Below, piece after piece: positions 14,796 through 23,951 of a stretch of DNA of 64,000 bases (its first letter is position 1; every line of letters starts with the position of its first letter). Location: positions 186,001 through 250,000 of the forward strand of contig CAMZOI010000002.1 in NCBI GenBank assembly GCA_947331495.1, given 5' to 3'. A program made the translations under genes and the position numbers. The notes beneath the pieces are model-generated. The model was not told the DNA's origin, made no database searches, and saw only the letters and a program-made list of their open reading frames with translations. Source of the DNA: Erythrobacteraceae bacterium Alg239-R51 (GTDB taxonomy: Bacteria > Pseudomonadota > Alphaproteobacteria > Sphingomonadales > Sphingomonadaceae).

Positions 14796-16658
14796 TCAGC
14801 GCGTGGCGACGTAGCGTCCCGGTGCGTTCTCGATCACCAAGTCGCCCTTGCCGCCGGGTTTGCGTTTGCCCTTTGCAGCTACGGTCTCGCCGTCCTGTTC
14901 GCGCAGCCAGTCGATCCAGTCGGGCCACCAGCTTCCGGGATGTTCTTCCGCTCCGTCGCGGAATTCCGCAAGACTGCGCGGGGCATCGTCATTGAGCCAG
15001 TACTGGTATTTCCCGGCCTCGGGCGGATTGACCACGCCGGCAATATGGCCCGAGCCAGCCAGCACGAACTTGATCGGTCCCTTGAAGTGTTCGGTGATCT
15101 TCCAGACACTTTCTGCTGGGGCGATATGGTCTTCCTTGCCCGCCTGTACGTAAGTCGGCGTTTCAACCTGGCCAAGGTCGATTGGCGTGCCGTCGACGCT
15201 CAGCGCATCGGCTTCGACCAGACGGTTGTCGCGGTAGAGATCGCGGAGATATTGGCCGTGCCACTTGGCCGGCAGATTGGTGACATCCCCGTTCCAGTGA
15301 AGCAGGTCGAAGGCCGGGTAATCTTCGCCCAGCAGGTAGTTGTTGACCACGTAGTTCCAGATCAGGTCCGTGCCCCGCAACATGTTGAACGTTGCCGCCA
15401 TGACCCGCCCGTCGAGATAGCCGTCGGGACTCATCGCCCCGACCATGCCCAATTGCTGGTCGTCGACGAAGTTCAGCAATTCGCCTGCCTTCTCGAAATC
15501 GACCTGCGCGGTGAAGAAGGTTGCGCTTGCCACCCTGGCCTGTTCGCCGCGCCGATGCATTACCGCCAGCGTGGCGGCCAGCGTGGTTCCGGCGACGCAG
15601 TATCCGATGGCGTGCACACGCGGCACGTCGAGCCGGTCGCGCACGTGATCGATCGCATCCATCTGCGCGCGGACATAGTCGTCCCACACCACGTCCTTCA
15701 TGCTGGCATCGGCCGATTTCCAGCTGACCATGAACACGGTCACCCCCTGGTCGACAGCCCATTTCACGAAGCTCTTCTTGGCGTTCAGGTCGAGGATGTA
15801 GAACCGGTTGATCCATGGCGGGAATATCACGAGTGGCACTTCCAGCACGTCGTCCGTTGTCGGCGAATACTGGATCAACTGGTAGAGCGGGGTTTCGTGG
15901 ACGACCTTGCCCGGCGTGACGGCGATGTTCTCGCCCAGGGTAAAGGCGCTGGCATCGGTATGGCTGAGCTGCCCCCGGCGCATGTCGGCAAGCAGGTGCT
16001 CCATGCCCTTGACCAGATTGTCGCCCCGCGTCTCCAGCGTGCGCTCCATCACCACCGGATTGAGCAGCGGGTAGTTGGCCGGGCTCGCCGCCTCGGTAAT
16101 CGCGCGGGTGGTGAAACGCAATTGTTCGCGCTTGTCTTCGGGCAGGCCGTCCATGTCGTCGACCATGGCGTTCACCCGCTCGGCCAGAAACAGATAGGTC
16201 TGGTGGATCAGTGCGAAGGCGGGGTGGGTGCGCCATTTCTCGTCGGCGAAGCGGCGGTCCTTGCGCGGCAGGTCCGGATCGCCCTCGGCCTTCTCGTCCG
16301 CCTTGGGGCCGAGCCCGTATTGCCCGAGCACGTCTTCCCACAGGCGCATGCCTTCGGCCCACAAGGCCTGCTGCTGCTCGACCTGCGCCAGCGGCATCTG
16401 CCGGTACCAGTCGCCGGCCAGCGCCATCCAGCGCGTCGGATCGAAAAAGGGCACCAGGGCCTGCGGATTGGTCATCTGTTCCGCCTGGTACTGCAGCCAC
16501 AACCCCTGCAGCTTCGTGCCGACTTCGGCCCAGTGCTGCGCATCTTCGGGCTTCAGCGTCGGTGCGTTCATCCCCCCGGCCATGGGGGCGAACATTGCCC
16601 GCGCCAGCTTGGCCGGCGCTTCGTACATATTGGTGAAGGGATCGGGCGTTTCGGTCAT
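14796..16658 (-). CDS. phaC: Class I poly(hydroxyalkanoate) synthase
   Basis: Polymerises short-chain hydroxyacyl-CoA into granules. The 620-residue length fits class I (PhaC alone, without PhaE or PhaR subunits). The lipase-like box GYCVAG carries the nucleophile Cys353, and the downstream Asp and His of the triad lie in the YVQAGKEDHIAP and GSGHIAG segments. The N-terminal domain (about 1-270) has the FFDPTRWMALAGDW segment of PhaC. It is transcribed toward the phasin gene with a 107-base gap holding the palindromic sites, so both can be controlled together. It is divergent from alaC. No phaA or phaB gene is seen nearby. Confidence 0.95.
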   Translation of the reverse strand: MTETPDPFTNMYEAPAKLARAMFAPMAGGMNAPTLKPEDAQHWAEVGTKLQGLWLQYQAEQMTNPQALVPFFDPTRWMALAGDWYRQMPLAQVEQQQALWAEGMRLWEDVLGQYGLGPKADEKAEGDPDLPRKDRRFADEKWRTHPAFALIHQTYLFLAERVNAMVDDMDGLPEDKREQLRFTTRAITEAASPANYPLLNPVVMERTLETRGDNLVKGMEHLLADMRRGQLSHTDASAFTLGENIAVTPGKVVHETPLYQLIQYSPTTDDVLEVPLVIFPPWINRFYILDLNAKKSFVKWAVDQGVTVFMVSWKSADASMKDVVWDDYVRAQMDAIDHVRDRLDVPRVHAIGYCVAGTTLAATLAVMHRRGEQARVASATFFTAQVDFEKAGELLNFVDDQQLGMVGAMSPDGYLDGRVMAATFNMLRGTDLIWNYVVNNYLLGEDYPAFDLLHWNGDVTNLPAKWHGQYLRDLYRDNRLVEADALSVDGTPIDLGQVETPTYVQAGKEDHIAPAESVWKITEHFKGPIKFVLAGSGHIAGVVNPPEAGKYQYWLNDDAPRSLAEFRDGAEEHPGSWWPDWIDWLREQDGETVAAKGKRKPGGKGDLVIENAPGRYVATR

Positions 16659-16796
16659 CTGGGTTCCTCAGGTCGCGCAAGCGGCGCTTGTCGCGTCATA
16701 AGTTATTTCGTCCCGCAGCGATAGCGAGTGTCTTTGCGCTTGCGCCGCGAACAGCTAATCAATGGACGCACAAGCCACCGCGTTCCGGGAGAATGC

Positions 16797-17987
16797 ATGT
16801 CCGACGAATTTTACCGCATCAAGCGCCTGCCGCCCTATGTCATCGCCGAAGTCAACGCGATGCGGCATGCGGCGCGGCGGGCGGGGCGCGACATCATCGA
16901 TCTCGGCATGGGCAATCCCGACCAGCCTCCGCCCGCTCACGTGATCGAGAAATTGCGCGAGGTCGCTGCCAAGCCGGATGCGCATGGCTATTCGCAGTCC
17001 AAGGGTATCCCCGGCCTGCGCAAGGCCCAGGCGAACTACTATGCGCAGCGCTTCGGGGTCGAGCTCGATCCCGAACGCGAGGTCGTGGTTACCATGGGTT
17101 CGAAGGAAGGCCTGTCATCGATGGCGACCGCGATCACCGCGCCGGGCGACGTGGTGCTGGCGCCCAGCCCGTCCTATCCGATCCACACCTTTGGCTTCAT
17201 CATCGCGGGCGCCACGATCCGCAGCGTGCCCAGCACCCCGGACGAGCATTACTGGAAGGCGCTGGACAATGCGATGGCCTTCACCGTGCCGCGCCCGACC
17301 GTGCTGGTGGTGAATTATCCCAGCAATCCCACGGCCGAAGTGGTCGATGCGGCATTCTACCAGCGGCTGGTCGACTGGGCGCGCGAAAACGAGGTCTGGG
17401 TGATGTCCGACCTCGCCTATTCCGAACTCTATTACGATGGCAATCCGACGCCCTCGATCCTGCAGGCGAACGGTGCGAAGGATGTCGCGGTCGAGTTTAC
17501 CTCGATGTCGAAGACCTATTCCATGGCCGGATGGCGGATGGGCTTTGCAGTCGGCAACCCCCGGCTGATCTCGGCGCTGACGCGGGTAAAATCCTATCTC
17601 GACTATGGTGCCTTCACACCGATCCAGGCGGCGGCCTGCGCGGCGTTGAACGGGCCGCAGGACGTGGTCGAACAGAACCGTCAACGCTACCAGGCGCGGC
17701 GCGACGTGATGGTCGAAAGCTTCGCCCGGGCCGGGTGGGATATCCCGACGCCGCCTGCCAGCATGTTCGCCTGGGCCAGGCTCCCGCCCGGGTTCGAGGA
17801 CATGGGCAGCCTGGAGTTTTCCAAGCAATTGCTCGAACACGCCGATGTCGCGGTGGCGGCAGGCGTGGGCTATGGCGAGGAGGGCGAGGGATTTGTCCGC
17901 ATCGCCATGGTCGAAAACGAACAGCGCATCCGCCAGGCTGCACGCAACGTGAAGCGCTTTCTGGCCGAACATCGCGCCAGGCACTGA
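16797..17987 (+). CDS. alaC: AlaC-type alanine/glutamate-pyruvate aminotransferase
   Basis: Class I/II PLP-dependent aminotransferase of 396 residues that most resembles E. coli AlaC: the RIKRLPPYVIAEVNAMRHA N-terminus and GMGNPDQPPPAHVIEKL correspond closely. The PLP Lys is in SMSKTYSMAGWRMGF, the cofactor Asp/Tyr pair in MSDLAYSELYY, and the substrate Arg in the C-terminal RIAMVENEQRIRQ. The start is ATG 16797 with GGGAGA five bases upstream; longer frames have no family support. It would interconvert pyruvate and alanine using glutamate. The crotonase gene follows with 17 bases between. Confidence 0.85.
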   Translation: MSDEFYRIKRLPPYVIAEVNAMRHAARRAGRDIIDLGMGNPDQPPPAHVIEKLREVAAKPDAHGYSQSKGIPGLRKAQANYYAQRFGVELDPEREVVVTMGSKEGLSSMATAITAPGDVVLAPSPSYPIHTFGFIIAGATIRSVPSTPDEHYWKALDNAMAFTVPRPTVLVVNYPSNPTAEVVDAAFYQRLVDWARENEVWVMSDLAYSELYYDGNPTPSILQANGAKDVAVEFTSMSKTYSMAGWRMGFAVGNPRLISALTRVKSYLDYGAFTPIQAAACAALNGPQDVVEQNRQRYQARRDVMVESFARAGWDIPTPPASMFAWARLPPGFEDMGSLEFSKQLLEHADVAVAAGVGYGEEGEGFVRIAMVENEQRIRQAARNVKRFLAEHRARH

Positions 17988-18004
17988 TAAAGAGGATTAC
18001 TGCC

Positions 18005-18805
18005 ATGCCCACGAATGACCGCATATCCATCGACCTCGCCGACAACGGCGTTGCGCAGGTGCGTTTCACCCGCGGCGACAAGATGAACGCGCTCGACCCT
18101 GAACAGTTCGAAGCGATCATCGCGGCGGGCGAGGAATTGCGCGAGATGAAAGGTCTGCGCGCTGTCGTTCTTTCGGGCGAGGGCAGGGCGTTCTGCGCCG
18201 GCCTCGACATATCCAGCTTCACCGCCGCGCCTCCGGGCGATGCGAAACCGCTGACCGAGCGCACGCATGGCAATGCCAACAAGTTCCAGGAAGTCGCCAT
18301 GACCTGGCGCAAGTGCCCGGTTCCCGTTATCGCCGCGGTGCACGGCGTGTGCTTCGGCGGTGGGCTGCAGATCGCCAGCGGTGCCGATATCCGCGTGGTT
18401 CATCCCGACACGCGCATGGCGATCATGGAGATGAAATGGGGCCTCGTTCCCGACATGGGCGGCTATGCCCTGTGGCGGGGGCTGGTGCGCGACGATTCCT
18501 TGCGCGAACTGGTCTATACCAATCGCGAATTTACTGGGGTCGAGGCGAAGGAACTGGGCTTGGCAACCTTCGTGGAGGAGGATCCGCTGGCCCGCGCCAC
18601 CGAGATCGCCGAGACCATCGCCCAGCGCAATCCCGAAGCGATCCGTGCCGCAAAGCGGCTGGCCGCGACCATGATGGAGGGGGATGGGAACGCGATCCTG
18701 CTGGCCGAAAGCGAGGAACAGGCGGCGGTGATCCGCAAGCCCAACCAGGTCGAGGCGGTAACCGCAGGCATGCAGAAACGCGCGCCGAACTTCACCGACG
18801 CCTGA
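18005..18805 (+). CDS. Enoyl-CoA hydratase/isomerase (crotonase family)
   Basis: Crotonase-fold CoA enzyme of 266 residues. The two oxyanion-hole segments are VLSGEGRAFCAGLDISSF (about 56-73) and AAVHGVCFGGGLQIASGADI (about 112-131). The second catalytic segment reads MEMKWGLVPDMGGYALWRG, in which the usual hydratase glutamates are partly replaced, so hydratase, isomerase and hydrolase activities all remain possible. ATG 18005 is preceded by AGAGGA. It lies in the same direction between alaC and the MsrQ-like gene, with gaps of 17 and 10 bases, suggesting one transcript. Confidence 0.82.
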   Translation: MPTNDRISIDLADNGVAQVRFTRGDKMNALDPEQFEAIIAAGEELREMKGLRAVVLSGEGRAFCAGLDISSFTAAPPGDAKPLTERTHGNANKFQEVAMTWRKCPVPVIAAVHGVCFGGGLQIASGADIRVVHPDTRMAIMEMKWGLVPDMGGYALWRGLVRDDSLRELVYTNREFTGVEAKELGLATFVEEDPLARATEIAETIAQRNPEAIRAAKRLAATMMEGDGNAILLAESEEQAAVIRKPNQVEAVTAGMQKRAPNFTDA

Positions 18806-18815
18806 AAGCTGCCGT

Positions 18816-19400
18816 GTGAGAGCCGTCGTGCATTCGCGGCCGTTCCTGTGGCTGGTCCTGGCTCTACCCGGCGCGTGGATACTCGGCCGCTGGGGCGCGA
18901 CGCCCGATCTTTACGGATACGGCCATGCCATCGCCGATAGCGGGGACTGGGCGGCCTGGCTTCTGCTGGCGACGCTCGCGGTCACGCCGGTCCGGCTGCT
19001 GTTCCGGCGGCGGGCCTGGGCGCAATGGCTCATGCGGCACCGGCGCGATCTCGGCGTTGCCAGCTTCGCCTATGCCGCCGGACACACCGTCATCTATCTG
19101 GTCCGCAAGGCATCGCTGGAGACGATCGTGAACGAGCTGTCGACGCCGTACATCCTGATCGGGTGGCTGGCGTTCGTCCTGTTCGTGCCGCTCGCGATCA
19201 CGTCCAACGATATCGCGATGCGCAGGCTCAAGCGGTCATGGAAGCGGTTGCACCGGCTGGTTTACCCCGCCGCGATCCTGACCTTCGCGCATTGGGTGCT
19301 GTCCGCCTACGACCCGACCACGGCCTGGATCCACATCGCGATCCTGGCCGTGATCGAGCTCGTCAGGCTTGGCGCCCAATGGCGTCAGAGAGTGACGTAG
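18816..19400 (+). CDS. msrQ: MsrQ-like heme membrane protein (ferric reductase-like)
   Basis: Inner-membrane b-type heme protein of 194 residues with about six helices, family of MsrQ/YedZ, which passes electrons to the periplasmic methionine sulfoxide reductase MsrP. Visible heme-binding candidates are the histidines in YAAGHTVIYL, KRLHRLVY and TFAHWVLSAYD. The start is GTG 18816. No msrP gene is adjacent, so the partner is either elsewhere or different. The 3-prime end overlaps the convergent HhH lipoprotein gene by 16 bases, a tight antisense overlap. Confidence 0.78.
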   Translation: MRAVVHSRPFLWLVLALPGAWILGRWGATPDLYGYGHAIADSGDWAAWLLLATLAVTPVRLLFRRRAWAQWLMRHRRDLGVASFAYAAGHTVIYLVRKASLETIVNELSTPYILIGWLAFVLFVPLAITSNDIAMRRLKRSWKRLHRLVYPAAILTFAHWVLSAYDPTTAWIHIAILAVIELVRLGAQWRQRVT

Positions 19401-19897
19401 TTGCGGAACCGTGCCACTTCGGCCTCGTCGACATATTTGCCGATCTCGCGGTCGAACTCGGCCATGTCTTCATAGGGCCGGTATTCCTCGAATTCGTGGA
19501 CCATCTTGTCGGTCATGCCGGGGATCAGCCGGATTTCCTCTTCGCTGGCAGTGTTGAGATTGATCGGCACGAACACACTCGTGCGCACCATGGCCGCCTC
19601 GTCTTCGGAAAGCGTTTCCATGAGCATGGCGTTTAGATCGGTGACGCTGGCATAGGGTTGCCCGGCGACGATCGCTGCGGCGAGTTCGGGCGAAACGCCG
19701 TCCATGCTCGCGAGCTGCTCGGCCGTCGCGGTGTTGGCATCGACGACCGCACCGGTTTCGGAAGCCGTATCGATGCCGGTATCCATGTCGGCCTCGACCA
19801 TCGCTTCGGTCTCGACCGTGTCGTCGGCATCGTCCGCGCAGGCGGCGAGGGCGAGGGCGGTGCCGGACAGGGCGGCGACGAGTACGAGCTTGCGCAT
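19385..19897 (-). CDS. Exported lipoprotein with ComEA-like helix-hairpin-helix motifs
   Basis: A 170-residue lipoprotein: signal with lipobox ALAAC (Cys about 21), an acidic Asp/Glu/Thr-rich linker (about 22-55), then two helix-hairpin-helix segments. The first is VDANTATAEQLASMDGVSPELAAAI (given in part) and the second PINLNTASEEEIRLIPGM, both of the NxNxAxxEEL...PGI type found in ComEA. ComEA-type HhH domains bind DNA at the cell surface, but a structural role is as likely here since no other competence gene is near. ATG 19897 has AAAGGA before it; an upstream in-frame ATG at 20071 lacks a signal peptide. Confidence 0.75.
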   Translation of the reverse strand: MRKLVLVAALSGTALALAACADDADDTVETEAMVEADMDTGIDTASETGAVVDANTATAEQLASMDGVSPELAAAIVAGQPYASVTDLNAMLMETLSEDEAAMVRTSVFVPINLNTASEEEIRLIPGMTDKMVHEFEEYRPYEDMAEFDREIGKYVDEAEVARFRNYVTL

Positions 19898-20080
19898 ATG
19901 CGAATCCTTTTCCTGATAAAGGCTCGCATTAGCAGGCTTGCGGGAGATGCGAAGGGGTTGCGTTGAATTTCGAACAATCGGGTGGCGATTGTCGATCGGG
20001 GCACGATAAACCGACTGGGGCGTAAGGAGAGGTGATCGTCGCAACACGACGCCGAATACTATTTTCTTCAAGGAAAACCC

Positions 20081-20872
20081 ATGCGCCAGAAGCTTCCAGC
20101 CACCATCGCCCTCGTCCTGCTGTCGGGCATCGTGGCCGCCTGTTCGGCACGTGCGGACAATTCGTCGACGAGCGAGAACGGACGCGTTCAGGCAGCCGAC
20201 GGGCAGGCAGAAGATGTGGAGCGACCGGATTTCAGCGTCGTGAAATCGGCACCCGGCCCCTCGTCATTCGCGGGCGATATCGAACTGCGGCGTTACGAAC
20301 CTGTCATTGTCGCCGAAACAACTGTTCAGGCGCCGAACCGGTCGGTGGCGTCCAGTCGCGGGTTCGAACCGCTTGCGGCGTTCATTTTTGGCAAGAACCG
20401 ACCCAGCGCGGAAATCGCCATGACCGCGCCGGTCACGACTTCGGACGGCCGATCCGAAGAAATCGCCATGACTGCACCGGTAACGACCGCACCCGCCCAA
20501 TCCGAAGAGATCGCGATGACCGCCCCGGTCACGACGAGCCCGGCCGGCGCCGATAGTACCGGCGAAGGCGGCGGAACCGAAAGGACCTACACCGTGCGCT
20601 TCACCATGCCTTCCAAATATACGATGGAAACGCTGCCGCGCCCGATCGATCCGGCTGTCAACATAGTTCCGCTGCCCGCACGCCAGATCGTCGCGCTTCG
20701 ATTTGTCGGACGGCCCCCGCCCGAAAGGATCGCTACGGCCGAACGCGCAATATCGTCATTCGTGCAGGAAAACGATCTGTCCCCGACCGGTCCGTTCGCG
20801 ACAGCCGGATATGACGGGCCAAGCGTGCCGCGATCGCGCCAACGCTGGGAAGTGCATCTTCCGGTCGAGTAG
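20081..20872 (+). CDS. SOUL heme-binding family lipoprotein with a triplicated motif
   Basis: A 263-residue exported lipoprotein (lipobox VAAC, Cys about 21) with a SOUL/HBP domain. The domain starts at about residue 65 (GDIELRRYEPVIVAET), with GFEPLAAFIFGKNRP, the conserved IAMTAPV element, then RFTMPSKYTMETLPRP and the C-terminal RQRWEVHLP. The IAMTAPVTT element, normally one short loop, occurs three times (20411-20539), lengthening the domain by about 33 residues. SOUL proteins bind heme or other tetrapyrroles in some members; binding here is not shown. AAGGAAA precedes the ATG. It is divergent from the HhH lipoprotein gene. Confidence 0.85.
   Translation: MRQKLPATIALVLLSGIVAACSARADNSSTSENGRVQAADGQAEDVERPDFSVVKSAPGPSSFAGDIELRRYEPVIVAETTVQAPNRSVASSRGFEPLAAFIFGKNRPSAEIAMTAPVTTSDGRSEEIAMTAPVTTAPAQSEEIAMTAPVTTSPAGADSTGEGGGTERTYTVRFTMPSKYTMETLPRPIDPAVNIVPLPARQIVALRFVGRPPPERIATAERAISSFVQENDLSPTGPFATAGYDGPSVPRSRQRWEVHLPVE
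20411..20539 (+). repeat. In-frame triplication of the EIAMTAPVTT coding unit
   Basis: Three 30-base copies at 20411, 20459 and 20510 with spacers of 18 and 21 bases. The encoded decapeptide EIAMTAPVTT is identical in all three, while synonymous codons differ, so the duplication is old or selected. Confidence 0.9.
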
Positions 20873-21302
20873 CCGATATTGTCGCAAGGCCGACCATATT
20901 TGCGGGCAGTTTCAAGGAGGCGAGGGCGGCGCACCGGTTGCGCGTCAGCCACTTTGCGAAGAATGACCATCGTGACCCATCTCGCTGGCCGTATTTCCAA
21001 TCTCTCACGCCTGCCAGAACGGGCCGCGCCAGCGGGGTAGCTCTTTCCTACAGGTCGTCGCATGTGCCAGTTGCAATCGCATGCCCGCGAGCTTCGCCCA
21101 TCCTTATCATGCCTCGAAACCGTTTACCGATTGTGCAAACGTTCCGAAGCCGGTCTCGAAGGGCGCGAAACGCGGCACGGCGGAAGGTGACACCATCGGC
21201 GCGGAAACCGGGTGCAACCATTGGAAACGAAACGCAAAAGTGGCTGAAGAAAGTTTTTTAAAACGCCCTTGTGAGCGGTCCACCGAAGGTTACGGGCGCG
21301 GT
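20873..21302. other. Gene-free interval
   Basis: No ORF with family similarity, RNA gene or strong terminator is seen between the convergent SOUL and thioesterase genes. Only a short TTTTTTAAAA run near 21250-21260 stands out. It may be decayed sequence. Confidence 0.5.
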
Positions 21303-22082
21303 TTACCCGAACACTGCCACGCATTGCATTCCATCCATCACCTGCTGACCATCGGCGTTCCACAGCCGCAGCCGCTCGCTCGAATAGCCCTTGTCGGCGT
21401 GCTGGCTGGCGTTTTCCGACAGCCACCAGCCGTCGCGCGTTTCGGGCGCGGTGTCGAGCAGGTTGAAGCTCCAGTTGATCGAGCTGATCGGCCCCTGCCG
21501 CTGCATCGCTCGCATCGCGCCGGGCGGCATCACGTCGCCGAGCAGGATCAGCTCGCTTACCGGGTCGAGCATGTCGCGTCCGGCAACGCGCGCCCAGCGG
21601 CGCACCACCGGCGCGCCCGGTCCGCTGAAGTCCTGTGCGCGGCGCAGTTCGAAATTGGTCCGGATGAAGGCCGGTCCCTTGTCGGCCATCACCGATTCGG
21701 CGTCTTCGGGTGGGCCGGGCCAGTCGTCGGGGCGGTCGGCCGCATGCACCGCATTGGGCTCGCGCTCGGTTCCGAACAACCAGAAGGCGGTCAGCGTGCA
21801 CTTGCCCTCGCACCAGATCTCGCTGCGCACCTGCGCCACGTTGCGCCCCTGGCGGACGATCTCGCGGCGCAGTTCCACGTCCGGTCCGGTCGGCGCGACA
21901 AAGGCAATCTGCGCGGCGCGCAGCGGCGGCAGATCGGAGAAGGCCCGGATCGCGGCAGTATACGCAATCAGGGCCGATGCGCCGCCATAGAGCGTGCGCC
22001 CCTGCATCCAGCCGTCGAGGTTTTCGAAACGGGTCTGGCCCCCTGTGGCGGCGATCGGGTCAAGCAGATTGGCAACACTCAT
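21303..22082 (-). CDS. Acyl-CoA thioesterase domain protein (double hotdog, TesB-like)
   Basis: A soluble 259-residue protein of the thioesterase-like superfamily, with two hotdog halves. The N-terminal half begins NLDGWMQGRTLYGGASA and has the AQIAFVAPTGPDVELRREIV strand; the C-terminal half has MLDPVSELILLGDVMPPGAM and SSINWSFNLLD. It probably hydrolyses acyl-CoA thioesters of unknown chain length. The start is ATG 22082; a longer open frame to 22253 runs into the tRNA-Cys region and lacks similarity. The gene starts about 125 bases from the divergent tRNA-Cys. Confidence 0.8.
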   Translation of the reverse strand: MSVANLLDPIAATGGQTRFENLDGWMQGRTLYGGASALIAYTAAIRAFSDLPPLRAAQIAFVAPTGPDVELRREIVRQGRNVAQVRSEIWCEGKCTLTAFWLFGTEREPNAVHAADRPDDWPGPPEDAESVMADKGPAFIRTNFELRRAQDFSGPGAPVVRRWARVAGRDMLDPVSELILLGDVMPPGAMRAMQRQGPISSINWSFNLLDTAPETRDGWWLSENASQHADKGYSSERLRLWNADGQQVMDGMQCVAVFG

Positions 22083-22207
22083 GATTCGGCTTCTTGCCGG
22101 TTGCTCGCGCCGCGTCCAGACTGACGTTACGGAAGGCAAGCATACCCGATTGCCTTTGGCGCGCAGAGTCGCTACGGCCCCGCTTCCCGTGTCGCAAGGC
22201 CGGGCGA

Positions 22208-22281
22208 GGCCCGATGGCGGAGTGGTTACGCAGAGGACTGCAAATCCTTGCACGCCGGTTCGATTCCGGCTCGGGCCTCCA
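22208..22281 (+). tRNA. tRNA-Cys (GCA)
   Basis: Complete cloverleaf of 74 bases including encoded CCA. The acceptor stem pairs GGCCCGA with TCGGGCC, the anticodon loop is CTGCAAA (anticodon GCA), and the T loop is GGTTCGATTCC. Confidence 0.95.
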
Positions 22282-22313
22282 CTCTTCCAGCGCGAATGCG
22301 CGCCCGAAGACGT

Positions 22314-22389
22314 GCCGCTTTAGCTCAGTTGGTAGAGCACATCATTCGTAATGATGGGGTCAGGTGTTCGAGTCACCTAAGCGGCACCA
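22314..22389 (+). tRNA. tRNA-Thr (CGT)
   Basis: Cloverleaf of 76 bases with encoded CCA. The acceptor stem pairs GCCGCTT with AAGCGGC, the D arm is AGCTCAGTTGGTAGAGC, the anticodon loop is TTCGTAA (anticodon CGT), and the T loop is TGTTCGAGTCA. It lies 32 bases after tRNA-Cys, probably in one transcript. The amyloid operon begins 48 bases beyond its 3-prime end. Confidence 0.95.
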
Positions 22390-22437
22390 CTTCGGACTTC
22401 GCAGTCGGTCTTCGGGGCGAGATCGCGTCGACACGCT

Positions 22438-23874
22438 CTAGAATTGGTACGGCACGCGAACCGAGAAGGAAAAGTCGGGCGATTCGTCGGTCAGGCCGGC
22501 GGCGGTGGACAGCACCAGCGACATCCTGTCGGTCAGACCCACCGAGGCGCCGAGGGAAAGCCGGGCGTCATGCGTTCCTGAGCCCGGTATCTTCTCGCCA
22601 TTCGACGAGGTGGCGAAGCGTTGCTTGTCGAGGAACGAGAAGTTCATCGACACACCCTGGTTGATCGACATGTTCAGTCCGGTGAAGAATTCGAAACCAT
22701 GACCGGGTTCGATATAGCCGAACTGGTCGAAGCTTCGGCCGAAGGTGTAATTGTACGCCCCGCCAGCGAACAGCACGACCGGGTCGATCGGCCAGACGAA
22801 GGTCACCCCCGGAGATACGGTATAGAAACCGGACCCGGTGGGAGCCTCGACCAGAACGAGTTCCGGGCTGTCTTCGGAAGGCGGTACACGGTCAATCTCG
22901 AAAGCGCTCTTGCCGCTAGGAAATTCCGCCTGCACCCGCAGAATGGTCGCTGGGCGCCCACCCTTGGCGGTGAGCGCCTGATAGGCGAGCGTCAGTCCTA
23001 TATCGCCGAGACCGTGGCCCGACGTCCTTCGCTCCAGCGCATCGCCGGTCCCGATCCCGGTGGTTTCGGTATCGTTACGGTAGACGAAGGGAACGCGCAG
23101 ATCGACCTGACTCCGGCGTCCGGTACCATAGCGCGCCGTAATCGCACCGGTCAGGATATCCCGGTTGATATCGTCCACCCGGATGGTGCCGATCAGGATC
23201 GCGTTGAAGATCGAGAAACCCGACAGGTTTACCCGGTCGCTGGAGATGGAGGTGTAGTCGAGGCTGGGCTCGATCTGCAGCTTGCCGCTCGGAAGCAGAA
23301 CGCCTCCCTGATCCAGAAGAAGCTGATCGACTGCCTTGTCCGATTGAGGTCGTTCGGCAGCAGCTACGGTCTGGTTCGCCGTGCTGTCCGCAGGAACGGT
23401 GTTCTGGACAGGCTCATCCTGTACCGAAGGATCCTGTGCAGTAGCGGCGCCACCGGATGCCTGCGCCGTATAGAACCTGGCGCCCGAGGGTTGCGATAGC
23501 CCGTCGCGATCGGCCAATGCGAGGTTCAGGCGCTGGACTTCGACGTTAGCGGCATGGATCTGCTGGTCGCGCGAACTAATCTCTGAGGATTGCCAGGTGA
23601 CCGTCTGCTCCAGCTCGGAAATTCTGCGCTCCTGATCGTCGAGCCGTCGCTCGAGCCGGGCTAGAATATCGTCCTCGCGCCTCTCCGCCTTCTTGCCGGA
23701 TCGAGTGCCGTCACGCGACTGTTCGCCAATGGACGAATGGAATTGCGGACCCTCCTGGGCCAGTACGCTGCCTGGAGACAGGAAGATGCTGATGGCGATT
23801 GCACTGCAACATGCCTTCCCCGCTTTGCCGAAATTTGAAGTCTTTCTCCGATAACCCTTTGTTGAACAATGCAT
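22438..23874 (-). CDS. FapF-like outer-membrane pore with N-terminal coiled coil
   Basis: A 478-residue outer-membrane protein. It has a signal peptide (about 1-40, cut after VLAQ), a strongly heptad-like charged region (about 60-115, including LERRLDDQERRISELEQTV), a Gln/Ala/Pro-rich linker, then a beta barrel from about 195 to the end. The barrel begins GGVLLPSGKLQIEPSLDYT, contains ITARYGTGRRSQVDLRVPF, and ends with the aromatic signal RVPYQF. Coiled coil plus barrel is the architecture of FapF, the trimeric channel that secretes amyloid subunits in Pseudomonas. Pfam might label it phenol-degradation MetA-type. It is the last gene of the operon; GGAGGGG precedes ATG 23874. Confidence 0.78.
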   Translation of the reverse strand: MHCSTKGYRRKTSNFGKAGKACCSAIAISIFLSPGSVLAQEGPQFHSSIGEQSRDGTRSGKKAERREDDILARLERRLDDQERRISELEQTVTWQSSEISSRDQQIHAANVEVQRLNLALADRDGLSQPSGARFYTAQASGGAATAQDPSVQDEPVQNTVPADSTANQTVAAAERPQSDKAVDQLLLDQGGVLLPSGKLQIEPSLDYTSISSDRVNLSGFSIFNAILIGTIRVDDINRDILTGAITARYGTGRRSQVDLRVPFVYRNDTETTGIGTGDALERRTSGHGLGDIGLTLAYQALTAKGGRPATILRVQAEFPSGKSAFEIDRVPPSEDSPELVLVEAPTGSGFYTVSPGVTFVWPIDPVVLFAGGAYNYTFGRSFDQFGYIEPGHGFEFFTGLNMSINQGVSMNFSFLDKQRFATSSNGEKIPGSGTHDARLSLGASVGLTDRMSLVLSTAAGLTDESPDFSFSVRVPYQF

Positions 23875-23951
23875 GTGCCCCTCCCCGCTTTCGTATGCTG
23901 CTTTTCGCCAGACTTTTTTCGCTTTCGCGCTGTTCCAATCGGCCTTCGCGC

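Noticed and set aside
14727-16724. A 665-residue open frame on the plus strand.
   Set aside because: Antisense to phaC; shadow frame created by high third-position GC.
16688-18805. A single 705-residue frame covering the alaC and crotonase region.
   Set aside because: The first two thirds are an out-of-frame reading of alaC; only the C-terminal crotonase part is real, starting at 18005.
20873-22124. Plus-strand open frames across the thioesterase region.
   Set aside because: No start context or family similarity; opposite-strand shadows of the 21303-22082 gene.
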